Assembly (NCBI GenBank): GCA_964590495.1
Contig: CAZPWQ010000043.1
Coordinates: forward strand, 1-28,082
Length of the DNA: 28,082 nt
Source of the DNA: CAZPWQ01 sp964590495
Lineage (GTDB): Bacteria > Bacteroidota > Rhodothermia > Balneolales > Balneolaceae
Direction of reading: 5' to 3'
The notes beneath the pieces are model-generated. The model saw nothing but the letters and a program-made list of their open reading frames with translations. It had not been told where the DNA came from and searched no databases. Both the position numbers and the translations under genes were made by a program. Within the stretch, counting starts at the first letter, position 1. Each line of letters opens with the position of its first letter. Below are positions 7,353-15,279 of the stretch, piece after piece.

Positions 7353-8573
7353 TTAATCTATATAATACACCCTTATTTCAGCCTCTTCCGTTACTACGAA
7401 AATTCGGTCTCCTGTAAAATCAATATCAAAGATGGGGACGAGATTAACATCCTCTGAAATCAATTTATATCTCTGAATGAGTTCTCCCTCGGTGTTAAAC
7501 TGGTGAATCCATAAGGTATTCGGGAAATTGCTGTACTTGCCTAATGCCAAATACAGATGGCCTTTTCCGCTGCTTATACCGGACACATAATTTTCGAGAG
7601 CTATCCTGCCATTCCCGCGCATCTGCTCGGATATCTCATAAAACTGAGTCGCTATGGAATTCAGCTCTTCCGTTTCGGGAATATCTGTTTCCCAGAGTTC
7701 TTCTCCGGAGGTACTGTATTTCGCGATTTTTGGAAAAGAATTGTAGATAAAATAAAGTTCACCGGTGTCGGCATTATCATTGACCGGAAAGGCATAGGGT
7801 CTGTAATATGCCGGTATCTTTTGATCAGCAACATCCGCTTTGTAACTATCGAAATCCAGCTGAAATGAACTCCCTTCGGGAATATTGCCTATCTCCGATA
7901 TGTGATCTCCTTCCCAATTAATCAATGAGTAAAGCTTATTGAAAGATTTTCCAGGCTGAATGGCTGTCAGTAATACATTACCGTCCAGAGTTATAGCGGG
8001 TTTGTAGGTAATATCCTTTGCCTGTGGAAATGGGGCTTGTGGAGCAGGTGGGATCGCCGCCTGGGGACCGCCCTGTCCATAATTCAGGATCGTGTCCAGA
8101 TCACCATTAAGCTTAAATCTGGATATCCGAAATTGAGCCGGGTCAACGACATAAAGCAAACTATCAATAATGAATATGTTATTCACCGTCTGAAATTCTC
8201 CCGGCCCCTGTCCCCGCCGGCCATACTCAGTCACCAAACTTCCACGGTCATCCAGTTCCAATACCTGATGCTTCTCTGCGTCATATACAAAGAGGCTCGC
8301 ATTGTAATACCTTAGAATATTAGGATTGGCCAATGTAGTCTCTTCATACGATGAGATAGTTTCGTAGTCTTCAAGCTCTACTACGTTGATACCGGACGAG
8401 GAGCTTTCGGAAGCCGGCGGTTCTGATTGGCAACCGATAACAGGAACAACCAGGAAAAACACAGCCAGTAATTTAATCTGATAGTGTTTTAAATAAATCT
8501 TCCCGGCTGATGTAACCCGGCCGGCTAAATACTCCGGCACCTCATAAAGCTCTCTGTATCCATTGGTCATCAC
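7353..8573 (-). CDS. 6-bladed beta-propeller lipoprotein (subfamily 2, copy 2)
   Basis: 406 residues. The lipobox VIGC places the lipidated Cys at 48, so the stretch before the hydrophobic segment is unusually long (about 33 residues). I see no internal ATG, GTG or TTG that would give a normal signal, so either the N-region is really long or the start is non-standard. The Ser-rich linker SEPPASESSSS follows. The signature GRRGQGPGEF lies at 118-127 and a Pro/Gln-rich loop (IPPAPQAPFPQ) follows near residue 174. It is a clear paralogue of the gene at 5998-7164. A TGTAACA element lies about 95 nt upstream and a type-A repeat follows the stop. Confidence 0.87.
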   Translation of the reverse strand: MMTNGYRELYEVPEYLAGRVTSAGKIYLKHYQIKLLAVFFLVVPVIGCQSEPPASESSSSGINVVELEDYETISSYEETTLANPNILRYYNASLFVYDAEKHQVLELDDRGSLVTEYGRRGQGPGEFQTVNNIFIIDSLLYVVDPAQFRISRFKLNGDLDTILNYGQGGPQAAIPPAPQAPFPQAKDITYKPAITLDGNVLLTAIQPGKSFNKLYSLINWEGDHISEIGNIPEGSSFQLDFDSYKADVADQKIPAYYRPYAFPVNDNADTGELYFIYNSFPKIAKYSTSGEELWETDIPETEELNSIATQFYEISEQMRGNGRIALENYVSGISSGKGHLYLALGKYSNFPNTLWIHQFNTEGELIQRYKLISEDVNLVPIFDIDFTGDRIFVVTEEAEIRVYYID

Positions 8574-8649
8574 TTGCTCCCGATTTTAATTAGAAAGAAT
8601 CAAAGGAGGTCCATTTTACCGGCTCAAAAGTTTGCTCCCTTACATAAAA

Positions 8650-8685
8650 GAACAAAAAAAAGACTATTTGTTACAGATATTAGGA
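8650..8685 (-). promoter_or_regulatory. TGTAACA promoter-like element upstream of propeller 7353-8573
   Basis: On the minus strand it reads TCCTAATATCTGTAACA then AATAGTCTTTTTTTTGTTC. This is almost the same as the element at 3181-3213, although the two downstream genes belong to different propeller subfamilies. The sharing points to a common promoter; the sigma factor is inferred. Confidence 0.4.
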
Positions 8686-8705
8686 ATTTCTAATAGGATT
8701 CTTAC

Positions 8706-8788
8706 CCAGACCTGTCAGGTTTTCCGAAACCTGACAGGTCTTTGCCTTCTAAAAGACCCGCAAAGTTTTAAAAACTTTGCGGGTCTGG
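8706..8788. repeat. Type-A double-hairpin repeat (short loop form)
   Basis: Both hairpins are intact (CCAGACCTGTCAGGTTTTCC start, GCGGGTCTGG end). It lies about 150 nt before the plus-strand membrane-protein gene at 8940 and upstream of the propeller gene ending at 7353. With the 54-bp repeat at 8821 it forms the left member of a direct-repeat pair around 8875-10265. Confidence 0.88.
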
Positions 8789-8820
8789 AAACAGCATACT
8801 CATTAAAATTTTGACTTAAA

Positions 8821-8874
8821 AAATTAATCTGCCCTGTCGTACCCGCCCGACTGCAAAACCAGCATCCGGATGGG
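8821..8874. repeat. 54-bp direct repeat, left copy
   Basis: AAATTAATCTGCCCTGTCGT and the following 34 bases recur at 10401-10454 with one mismatch near the end. Both copies follow a type-A repeat. The rest of the 8574-8939 intergenic stretch, outside the repeats and the TGTAACA element, holds nothing I recognise. Confidence 0.9.
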
Positions 8875-8939
8875 GATTATCCAATATTTTTCGAAAATTT
8901 ATTTATACTTGTTGAGAGAGAAATATAGCCCCGGACGAT

Positions 8940-9254
8940 ATGAATGAAGAAAAAATACAGATTGATGAAAGTACCCACAAAGTTGTGCCCACCACAGTGG
9001 AAAGGGTAAAGAATGCCCTTATTTCTGTACTGTTCGGCTTTCTTCTCATTCAAATTATCGGCTTCTGGGTGTTTCCCGGTTTGGGATGGGGAGGTTTGTA
9101 TGCATTTTCCTATTCAACTTTTTCATCCATCATCAATTTTCTGAACATTTACTTGATTGCTTTTCTGGTTATATGCGCTGTTTGGGGCTGGTTTAGGGGA
9201 CAATATTTTGTAGGCCGGCTGAAGAGTTATATCAATTTTTGGAGGTTCTGGTGA
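8940..9254 (+). CDS. Small two-helix membrane protein, unknown function
   Basis: 104 residues and the only convincing plus-strand gene. The N-terminus is polar (MNEEKIQIDESTHKVVP). A first membrane helix spans about 24-46 (ISVLFGFLLIQIIGFWVF), a Gly/Trp/aromatic loop follows, and a second helix spans about 66-86 (LNIYLIAFLVICAVWGWFRG). A basic, aromatic tail ends the protein. I do not recognise a family. The start is the first ATG, with a purine-rich GAGAGAGAAA about 25 nt before it. A strong hairpin terminator lies 9 nt after the stop, which supports a transcribed gene. It sits inside a stretch bounded by direct repeats, together with a decayed RAYT gene. Confidence 0.65.
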   Translation: MNEEKIQIDESTHKVVPTTVERVKNALISVLFGFLLIQIIGFWVFPGLGWGGLYAFSYSTFSSIINFLNIYLIAFLVICAVWGWFRGQYFVGRLKSYINFWRFW

Positions 9255-9263
9255 CAGGAGATG

Positions 9264-9298
9264 AAACCCTCAGGGTTTCGCAAACCCTGAGGGTTTTT
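9264..9298 (+). terminator. Hairpin terminator after the small membrane protein gene
   Basis: 15-bp arms AAACCCTCAGGGTTT and AAACCCTGAGGGTTT with a 3-nt loop, then a T run, 9 nt after the stop at 9254. Each arm is itself nearly palindromic, so this may also be a dispersed palindrome used as a terminator. Confidence 0.75.
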
Positions 9299-9385
9299 AG
9301 GATTAATTATTTCCGCTTAGCCTTATGTGTACAGGTTAAGATTCCGATCATACAACTTGCTTCAGCAAGCATAAGGTAATGAGCC

Positions 9386-9473
9386 TGATCCCGATGGATC
9401 GGGATCATCAGACAATAGTTGTTGAGTTATACCGGTCCAAAGTTGTAGGCCACCCTGGAGATGGACTACAACT
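9386..9473. repeat. Two further intergenic palindromes
   Basis: TGATCCCGA/TCGGGATCA (9386-9407, 4-nt loop) and AGTTGTAG/CTACAACT (9441-9473) lie between the small membrane protein gene and the RAYT pseudogene. They look like single REP-type palindromes of other families. No gene is visible in 9255-9533. Confidence 0.5.
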
Positions 9474-9533
9474 ACCAGACTTCTTTTTTCAGCTAAAAGG
9501 TTCAAGCGTGGACCGCTAGAACCAGCCGTTGAT

Positions 9534-10153
9534 TTAGTAAAACTCACCGGGAATGATATCTTGTGTCCGCTCATGATATTTAATGAAGGTTTTCCTGCCT
9601 GCATACCACTGCAATGCTTCATTCCTTTCAAGTCGGGTATCCTTCCGGGAAAGATAAATCTGGTACGAACTGAACGGCCAGTCAGATGTATGCTTTACAA
9701 ATCCATGATGTACTGGATTTTGATGGATGTAGGTGATCAGGTGCTTGTGGTAGGTTTTGTTTTTTACCGGCTTGCGTTCTAAACTGTTTAGAAAAAGTTT
9801 ACCTTTTCGATTATACTTCTTATTAAAAGCTTTTGTATAAGCATTCAGAAAGTTGCTGAATGTTTCGATACAAGACCTGACAGGTTTCCAAAACCTGTCA
9901 GGTCTGATCCAGGCTTTTCTCTACTAAAGTAATCTACAAGTTCCTCCTCCGCTCTGATACAAACCATCAAATGAAAATGATTCGGCAATAAACAAAACGC
10001 ATAGGTCTTTGCCACGGGATATATGTAATAAGAATATCTCTTTAGGAAATAGTAATAATTCTCCTCTTCTTTGAAAACATTATCCTCTGCATTTCCATGA
10101 TTGTAGACGTGGAAGAAAGTGTCAGGGAGAAATGGCGGTCTTTTATTTCCCAT
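9534..10153 (-). pseudogene. REP-associated tyrosine transposase (RAYT, Y1/IS200-like), frameshifted
   Basis: The N-terminal frame (9845-10153) has the Y1 transposase pattern: FHVYNHGN near residue 15 and the metal-binding HFH at 59-61 in LLPNHFHLM. It runs to a stop at 9845. In another frame from about 9861 the family's C-terminal half continues without a break for 108 codons: FSNFLNAYTKAFNKKYNRKG, ERKPVKNKTYHKH, YIHQNPVHHGFV, DWPFSSYQIYL, ending PGEFY and a stop at 9534. One missing base at about 9860 (AAACATTC where AAACANTTC would restore VSK-x-FSNF) joins the halves into a protein of about 206 residues. The candidate catalytic Tyr is in FNKKYNRKG. Inside the frame, 9873-9905 is a copy of the first hairpin of the type-A repeat, read as DLTGFGNLSGL. 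This is probably the enzyme family that spread these repeats; this copy looks dead unless the shift is a sequencing error. Confidence 0.85.
9873..9905. repeat. Type-A first hairpin embedded in the RAYT frame
   Basis: AGACCTGACAGGTTTCC and its complement form a perfect short-loop hairpin matching the first hairpin of the intergenic type-A repeats. It sits in the RAYT gene in phase with the N-terminal frame, about 10 nt before the frameshift. Confidence 0.9.
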
Positions 10154-10265
10154 TATAAGATATTCAGTACGACTTAATTTTAGACATTATCCGATGCTGA
10201 AGTTTCGCAATGTCATTTATAAGTAAGTACTGGTGATGGGCTAATCCTTACAGGATAATTAATTA

Positions 10266-10345
10266 CCAGACCTGTCAGGTTTCTAAAACCTGACAGGTCT
10301 TTGCTTATATAGACCCGCAAAGTTTTAAAAACTTTGCGGGTCTGG
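10266..10345. repeat. Type-A double-hairpin repeat (short loop form)
   Basis: Starts CCAGACCTGTCAGGTTTCTA and ends GCGGGTCTGG. It lies about 115 nt beyond the stop of the efflux adaptor gene. With the repeat at 10401 it is the right member of the direct-repeat pair described at 8706. The stretch 10154-10460 holds no gene. Confidence 0.88.
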
Positions 10346-10400
10346 AAATAGCATTCTCATTAAACTTTCAATTGCGCCTACACCCCAAGATCTGGAAATT

Positions 10401-10454
10401 AAATTAATCTGCCCTGTCGTACCCGCCCGACTGCAAAACCAGCATCCGGACGGG
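10401..10454. repeat. 54-bp direct repeat, right copy
   Basis: Matches 8821-8874 (AAATTAATCTGCCCTGTCGT onward) with a single difference near the end (GGATGG versus GGACGG). It lies directly before the stop codon of the efflux adaptor gene. Confidence 0.9.
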
Positions 10455-10460
10455 AAGAGA

Positions 10461-11579
10461 TTACTCCCCAACAAGCTGCATCCGCGGCTCTACAATCTGC
10501 AGGTGGCTCAATGCAAAATGACGGTCGACGGCGATGGTGTCGCCGGGGGCGACATCTTCATGATTTATGATCGCCCATTCGCTGTTCTGTGCTGCGGGTT
10601 CAACATAAACCCATTCCACTTCGTCATTTTCGGGATGCAGCTTGAACAGCAGCGTACGTCCGCCGTCGCGGGAGAGGATCGCCGAGCGCGGCACCCGTAC
10701 CTTCCCCTCCTGCTGTAAAATCTGTATGCGCCCTTCAACCGTCATTCCGGGCACCAGTAGCTGTCCGCTGTTGTCCGCCTTAACGATCACCGTCCCGGTT
10801 TTGGTTTCGGTATTAACCACGGGAGCTACCGCCTCCACTTCTCCCGGCAGCTGATCGCCGCCGGGGGCGATCAGGCGGACGCCCATTCCCTGTTCAATTT
10901 TACCGATCTCCGACTCAAGCACATTAAACCGTACACGCACCGTCCGGTCGTCGATAAGCTCACCCACTTCAGTACCGGCATTCTGATAGGAACCCGGTGA
11001 AATTCTGCGTTCGGTGGAGAGGGTGCCGGTAAATGGAGCTATAAGCACTGTATACGAAAGATCCAGCTGTGCCTGCTCCAGATCCAGTTCGGCCTGGGCA
11101 AGTCCGCTGGTAATACGAACCATTCGACTTCCGGGATCTTCATCACCATTCGTACCGGAGCTGTTACCCCCACCATTCGAACGCATGCCCATCTCTATTT
11201 CGTAACTGTTCAAAGCCTCTTCATAGGCATTATTCGCCTGCTGAAGAGCCATCGCCCATTCCCGGCGGTCAAACAGAAGCAGCGTGTCTCCTTTCTGTAC
11301 CCGCTTGCCTTCGGTAATACGCGAGCGCTCCACATAGCCGCTGATCTTCGGCTTCAGTTCAACCGACTCGTTGGCCTCCACTCTTCCCTGGCTTTCGATG
11401 TACTGATAGATAGGCTCGTCATCCGCTATGGCAAATATCACTTCGGGACGAACTTCAGCCTCTTCTTTCTCCTCCTCGGATATGGGATCATCTTCCGAAT
11501 CCCCACCCCCGCAACCGGCAAGAGAAAGGACCATCAGTACCATAAATAGTGTCAGGTATCTGCTTGATTTGTTATTCAT
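10461..11579 (-). CDS. RND efflux periplasmic adaptor (membrane fusion protein), lipoprotein
   Basis: 372 residues with lipobox LAGC (Cys23), then Gly/Asp/Glu-rich linker residues, so the adaptor should be lipid-anchored in the periplasm. The order is that of the HlyD/AcrA family: a barrel-sandwich half with ANESVELKPKISGYVE and EGKRVQKGDTLLLF (about 68-105), and a helical hairpin (about 107-180) broken by a Gly/Ser/Asn/Asp-rich insert (NGGGNSSGTNGDEDPGS). The second half follows with YTVLIAPFTGTLS and ISPGSYQNAGTEVGEL, then the beta-barrel and membrane-proximal domains. It links the inner-membrane pump to an outer-membrane channel; no TolC-like gene is in the window. The gene lies 571 nt downstream of the permease on the same strand, the reverse of the usual adaptor-permease order. 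The pair has higher GC than its neighbours. Confidence 0.93.
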   Translation of the reverse strand: MNNKSSRYLTLFMVLMVLSLAGCGGGDSEDDPISEEEKEEAEVRPEVIFAIADDEPIYQYIESQGRVEANESVELKPKISGYVERSRITEGKRVQKGDTLLLFDRREWAMALQQANNAYEEALNSYEIEMGMRSNGGGNSSGTNGDEDPGSRMVRITSGLAQAELDLEQAQLDLSYTVLIAPFTGTLSTERRISPGSYQNAGTEVGELIDDRTVRVRFNVLESEIGKIEQGMGVRLIAPGGDQLPGEVEAVAPVVNTETKTGTVIVKADNSGQLLVPGMTVEGRIQILQQEGKVRVPRSAILSRDGGRTLLFKLHPENDEVEWVYVEPAAQNSEWAIINHEDVAPGDTIAVDRHFALSHLQIVEPRMQLVGE

Positions 11580-11620
11580 GATGAAAAATATATTAACAGT
11601 ATCATTTTTAATGTATTGAG

Positions 11621-11648
11621 AAGCCGTTAAACTGACAAACGGCTTTTT
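11621..11648 (+). terminator. Terminator-like hairpin with no obvious gene
   Basis: AAGCCGTT/AACGGCTT with a 9-nt loop and TTTTT on the plus strand, about 40 nt upstream of the adaptor start. No plus-strand gene ends here, so it may be a relic or part of a repeat. Confidence 0.35.
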
Positions 11649-11887
11649 GGAACACGGATGCCGCGGATTTGTACGGATTAAAACGGATAAAGATTAAATG
11701 TTATAGATTTATACCAACCAGCCACCGGAGGTGGCAAACTTCCGCGTACCGAACCAGAGGTTCGGCACGAGTTGTAGTAGTTGTTAGTTTTGTCCCATAT
11801 AACACCTCGTTCCGCGCCTCCGGTGCAGAATGCCACACCGCGACCTCCGGCCGCAGGATTTACAAGTTAGAATACTGCCCTTAAATT

Positions 11888-12099
11888 CACCCGGCTTTGC
11901 CAAAGACATTCTACCCAAGGGATCCCTCGGAGCTACGAAACAANNNNNNNNNNNNNNNNNNNNNNNNNNNNNNNNNNNNNNNNNNNNNNNNNNNNNNNNN
12001 NNNNNNNNNNNNNNNNNNNNNNNNNNNNNNNNNNNNNNNNNNNACCCGGCTTTGCCAAAGACATTCTACCCAAGGGATCCCTCGGAGCTACGAAACAAC
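11888..12099. repeat. 56-bp direct repeat flanking an assembly gap
   Basis: The sequence from ACCCGGCTTTGCC to GAGCTACGAAACAA stands at 11888-11943 and again, unchanged, at 12044-12099, on either side of 100 N (11944-12043). This is typical of an assembler breaking on a tandem repeat. The true copy number is unknown and may be one, two or more. Confidence 0.9.
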
Positions 12100-12150
12100 C
12101 CCAGAACCTTGGCGAGGATTTTCAATTGTTCATTGTTCACTGTTCATTGT

Positions 12151-15100
12151 TCATTGCTTTTCCGTCCATTCAAAAATTATCGGGATCAAAAACAGCGTCA
12201 GTATCGTACTGGTCACCATCCCGCCCATTAGGGCCACGGCGAGCGACTGCCGGAAAGCGTATCCGTCGCCGAACGGCAGCAGCATGGGGATGAGGCCGAA
12301 GATGGTAGTCAGACTCGTCATTACGACGGGACGAAACCTGTGCAGTCCCGCCTGGGTGACCGCCTTCCTCAGGTCCCCGGTATCGGAAAAATAGCGGCGC
12401 ATGAAATCCACTTTCAGGATGGAGTCATTGACGGCGATACCGGTCAGGATCAGGATGCCCATAAACGACAGGGCGTTCAGGCTGATGCCGGTGCCCCAGA
12501 GCACAATTACCGATCCCACCCAGGCGAACGGCACGGCTGTAAGTATGATCACCGGGTGTTTCAGGCTTTCGAACTGGATCGCCAGAATGATGTAGATAAT
12601 CAGGATACTGATCAGCAGCAGGATTCCCATATCCGACAGCAATCCCGCTATACTCAGGGCCGAGCCCCCCGTCTGCACCTCGATGCCGGTGTTGCGGGCG
12701 AATTCAGTGAGGGTATTGCTGATGATTTCCCCGTTCCACCACCAGTCCGCAAAATTGAGATCGGCGACGTAGCTCAGCACCGGTGTCTGGTCGACCCGTT
12801 CGAGCTGCTCGGGTTCCGACGACCGGCTGATATCCACGAGCTGGGTCAGCGGTATCTTCAGGTTCTTCAGATCCAGCACGATCTCCTCGGGATCGTATAT
12901 TCGGCGTTCAAATCCTACCAGGCGGATGCCCACGTTTTCGTCCTGCCGGTTCCAGTCGGTGACCCATCGCCCGCGCGTCAGTGATTCGAGGTAGCCGATC
13001 ACCTCCTGTTCACTGATGTCCAGCTGCATCATGCGGCCGGTCCGGAATTTAAGCCGGTAAGTATCCACCTCCTGCTCGTACTGTTTCTGGAGCCGGAGAT
13101 CCAGTCCCCGGTCCACAAACATCTGCTGCAGGTTTTGTACCTCCCGCTCGCTCGTCAGACGGTCCCTTCCCACCAGGCGGAACAGCACCGGCGGCTCATT
13201 CGACGTCGGCAGCAGCGACATATCGCTCTGCGGGGGTGCGGCCGTGGCGGTCCAGCCGGGATGTTCATTGAAAAACTGTCCGACAGCCTGCTGCACGCGA
13301 TCTGCCCCTTCAAAACCGCCGACGGGTACTCGTACCGCAAACTTGTTCAAGCCCTCGTCCGACAAATTCGACAGGTTGGTCAGATCGGTATATCCCCCCA
13401 GCACCTGGACCGGGATATCCGAACTGCGCACGGTTTGCAGACGCCGGTTCAGGCTTTCGGCCGCCTGGCGGGTGGATTCGATCGAGGTGTTGCCAGGCAG
13501 GCGTACCTGGTAGCGTACCTCCTGCGGCTCGGATTCCGGAAGAATGCTTTTATTAACATACAGAAACAGCCAGACCGCCGCGGCCAGCAGTGCCACCATT
13601 GACGAAACAAAAAGTGCTTTATGCCGCAGGGCCCACTGCAGACTCTCCTCGTAGCGGTCGCGCAGCCGGTTGAAAATTTTGTTAAATCCCAGCAGTGATT
13701 TGCCGGACCCGCTTTTTTGCATCTGCACCACGAGCACGGGCAAAATAAGCAAGGCCACCCCCAGCGAGGCGAGCAGACTGATGGAGAGTGTCCACGCCTG
13801 GTCCTGGAAGAAAGCGCCTTCGAATCCGCCAAGAAAAATGAGCGGAAGAAAAACGGAAATGGTTGTGAGGGTGGAGGCGGTGACCGCCAGTGCGATCTCG
13901 CGGGTGCCCAGGTCGGCGGCTTCCAGAATCGAGCCGGTCCCGGAGCGGTGACGGTTGATATTCTCCAGCACGATAATGGCGTTGTCTACCAGCAGGCCGA
14001 TCCCGAGGGTGAGTCCACTGAGCGAGACGATGTTAAGCTGGATATCGGAGACGAACATCACGAAGAACGTCAGAAAGATACTCACCGGTATCGCTATGCC
14101 GATGGTGAAGGGTATACGCCAGTCGTCCAGGAATAAAAATAGCACGATAAATGCCAGAATAGCCCCGTATAATAGCGTCTGCAGCAGGTTGCTGATGGCG
14201 TTGCGGATGAAGCTGGCGTTTTCACTGAGAACGGTGATGTCGATATTGGCATTCTGTTCCCGCAGTTCATCCAGCAGCGGAAGCATCGTATCATACGACT
14301 CAACGGTATTGGCACCGTGCTCTTTTTTGACAAGCACGCTCAGCACCTGTTGTCCGTCGACCAGCGAGAAGGAAGTGGGATCGGCTTCATCTATACGGAC
14401 ATCCGCGACGTCGCTTAATTTCAGAACTTTACCCGTGCCCAGGGTTTTTAACGGCACTTCCTGTACATCGTCGATCGACTGGATGCGGCTCTGGATCTTC
14501 AGCGAATAGCGATACCAGCCGTCGCGCAGCTCACCGGTGGCGGTAAACAGGTTGGCCTGCGAAACCAGGCTTTGGACGGTTTGAAGTTCGATCCCGTAGC
14601 GGTTGAGTTCCTGCGGACGATACCGGATCTGCACTTCCGGCTCCACAGCACCCACCAGAACGGCCTGCGCTATGCCGTCGGCCTGCTCCAGCCGCCGCGA
14701 AAGCACCTGTTCGGACCACCGCTTGAGGTTGAGACGGGTGTCGAAATCAACATCCATCCGGTTGCCGGCGGATATGCCCAGGACGGCAATCGGTTCGTCA
14801 GATGCGGTGTTGTGAACAAGCTGGGGACGGTCAACCTGCTCGGGCAGCATGAACCGGGCCTGGTCAAGCTTTTCACGGACATTCAGGAAGGAGAGATCCA
14901 TATTTTGTCCCCACTTGAAACGAAGGGAGATGATGCTCTGTCCCTGCCGCGCAAAGCCGTGGACACTTTCGAGTCCCTGCACCGTGCTCAATATTGCCTC
15001 CATCGGCTCGTTGATGCGCTGCTCGATCTCCCGCGGGGCCGCCCCGCTCCAGTCGGTGCGCACCAGCAGGTTCGGCGAATCCACCTCCGGCAGCAGGTTC

Positions 15101-15186
15101 ACCGACAGCTCACCCAGGGCGATCGTCCCGAAGATGAGCGTCGCCAGGATCAGCATGAATGCGGTTATGGGGCGTTTTAGGAGCAA
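12151..15186 (-). CDS. RND efflux transporter permease (AcrB/HAE1-like)
   Basis: 1011 residues, close to the family norm. The first membrane helix is at about 8-27, followed by the porter domain opening (NLLPEVDSPNLLVRTDWSGA, EIEQRINEPMEAIL). The helix-4 motif GIGLLVDNAIIVLENI has D401 followed by N402, where AcrB has two aspartates; this D-N pair is common in related pumps. The second half repeats the plan and ends SLNALSFMGILILTGIAVND, then HRFRPVVMTSLTTIFGLIP and LFLIPIIFEW. It would export hydrophobic compounds using the proton gradient. The only start in the open frame is a TTG at 15186 (LLKRPITAF matches the usual family start); a stop lies 14 codons further upstream with no ATG or GTG between. 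A long palindrome lies 62 nt upstream. Confidence 0.94.
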   Translation of the reverse strand: MLLKRPITAFMLILATLIFGTIALGELSVNLLPEVDSPNLLVRTDWSGAAPREIEQRINEPMEAILSTVQGLESVHGFARQGQSIISLRFKWGQNMDLSFLNVREKLDQARFMLPEQVDRPQLVHNTASDEPIAVLGISAGNRMDVDFDTRLNLKRWSEQVLSRRLEQADGIAQAVLVGAVEPEVQIRYRPQELNRYGIELQTVQSLVSQANLFTATGELRDGWYRYSLKIQSRIQSIDDVQEVPLKTLGTGKVLKLSDVADVRIDEADPTSFSLVDGQQVLSVLVKKEHGANTVESYDTMLPLLDELREQNANIDITVLSENASFIRNAISNLLQTLLYGAILAFIVLFLFLDDWRIPFTIGIAIPVSIFLTFFVMFVSDIQLNIVSLSGLTLGIGLLVDNAIIVLENINRHRSGTGSILEAADLGTREIALAVTASTLTTISVFLPLIFLGGFEGAFFQDQAWTLSISLLASLGVALLILPVLVVQMQKSGSGKSLLGFNKIFNRLRDRYEESLQWALRHKALFVSSMVALLAAAVWLFLYVNKSILPESEPQEVRYQVRLPGNTSIESTRQAAESLNRRLQTVRSSDIPVQVLGGYTDLTNLSNLSDEGLNKFAVRVPVGGFEGADRVQQAVGQFFNEHPGWTATAAPPQSDMSLLPTSNEPPVLFRLVGRDRLTSEREVQNLQQMFVDRGLDLRLQKQYEQEVDTYRLKFRTGRMMQLDISEQEVIGYLESLTRGRWVTDWNRQDENVGIRLVGFERRIYDPEEIVLDLKNLKIPLTQLVDISRSSEPEQLERVDQTPVLSYVADLNFADWWWNGEIISNTLTEFARNTGIEVQTGGSALSIAGLLSDMGILLLISILIIYIILAIQFESLKHPVIILTAVPFAWVGSVIVLWGTGISLNALSFMGILILTGIAVNDSILKVDFMRRYFSDTGDLRKAVTQAGLHRFRPVVMTSLTTIFGLIPMLLPFGDGYAFRQSLAVALMGGMVTSTILTLFLIPIIFEWTEKQ

Positions 15187-15247
15187 GAAATCTTGTGTGA
15201 AGTTACGGTTATACGAGTATTATAGTATGAAAAAGTAAGAGGTACAA

Positions 15248-15279
15248 TTATATCTCTTTATTTTAATAAAGAGATATAA
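15248..15279. promoter_or_regulatory. Perfect 32-nt palindrome upstream of the efflux permease
   Basis: TTATATCTCTTTA and its complement flank TTTTAA, which is itself symmetric. The sequence starts 62 nt before the TTG start of the permease and 244 nt after the stop of the anti-sigma-like gene. No T run follows on the minus strand, so an operator for a dimeric repressor fits somewhat better than a terminator. Nothing else in 15187-15522 is recognisable. Confidence 0.4.

Larger units (their letters stand above)
11580..12150. other. Repeat-rich spacer between permease and adaptor genes
   Basis: This spacer contains no gene I can support. It holds fragments of common dispersed repeats (CGGATGCCGCGGATTTG near 11656; GCCACCGGAGGTGGC near 11720; GAACCAGAGGTTCGG near 11752), an assembly gap, and a short tandem run of TTGTTCA/CTGTTCA units at 12123-12157 that overlaps the permease stop codon. 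Relics of palindromic repeats are the likely content. Confidence 0.6.

Noticed and set aside
9362..9631. 89-codon minus-strand frame between the RAYT and the small membrane protein gene
   Set aside because: It covers the end of the RAYT gene in the wrong frame and runs on through intergenic palindromes; the correct frame gives the family C-terminus ending PGEFY at 9534.
1792..10345. Regularly recurring palindromes as a CRISPR array
   Set aside because: The copies are dispersed between genes at kilobase distances, consist of two hairpins each, lack spacers of even length, and no cas gene is present.
11669..11884. Plus-strand frame of 71 codons in the permease-adaptor spacer
   Set aside because: It runs through palindromic repeat debris and has no protein-like composition, start context or neighbour support.
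13135..13602. Long open frames on the plus strand opposite the efflux permease (for example 12340-12984, 13135-13602, 14572-15180)
   Set aside because: They are shadows of a GC-rich gene on the other strand. Their translations are low-complexity and rich in His, Arg and Gln, with no recognisable motif, while the minus-strand frame is a complete RND permease.
13980..13985. Asn in place of the second Asp in helix 4 of the RND permease as a sign of a dead pump
   Set aside because: The VDNA form is common in working relatives of the HAE1 type, and the rest of the protein is complete.
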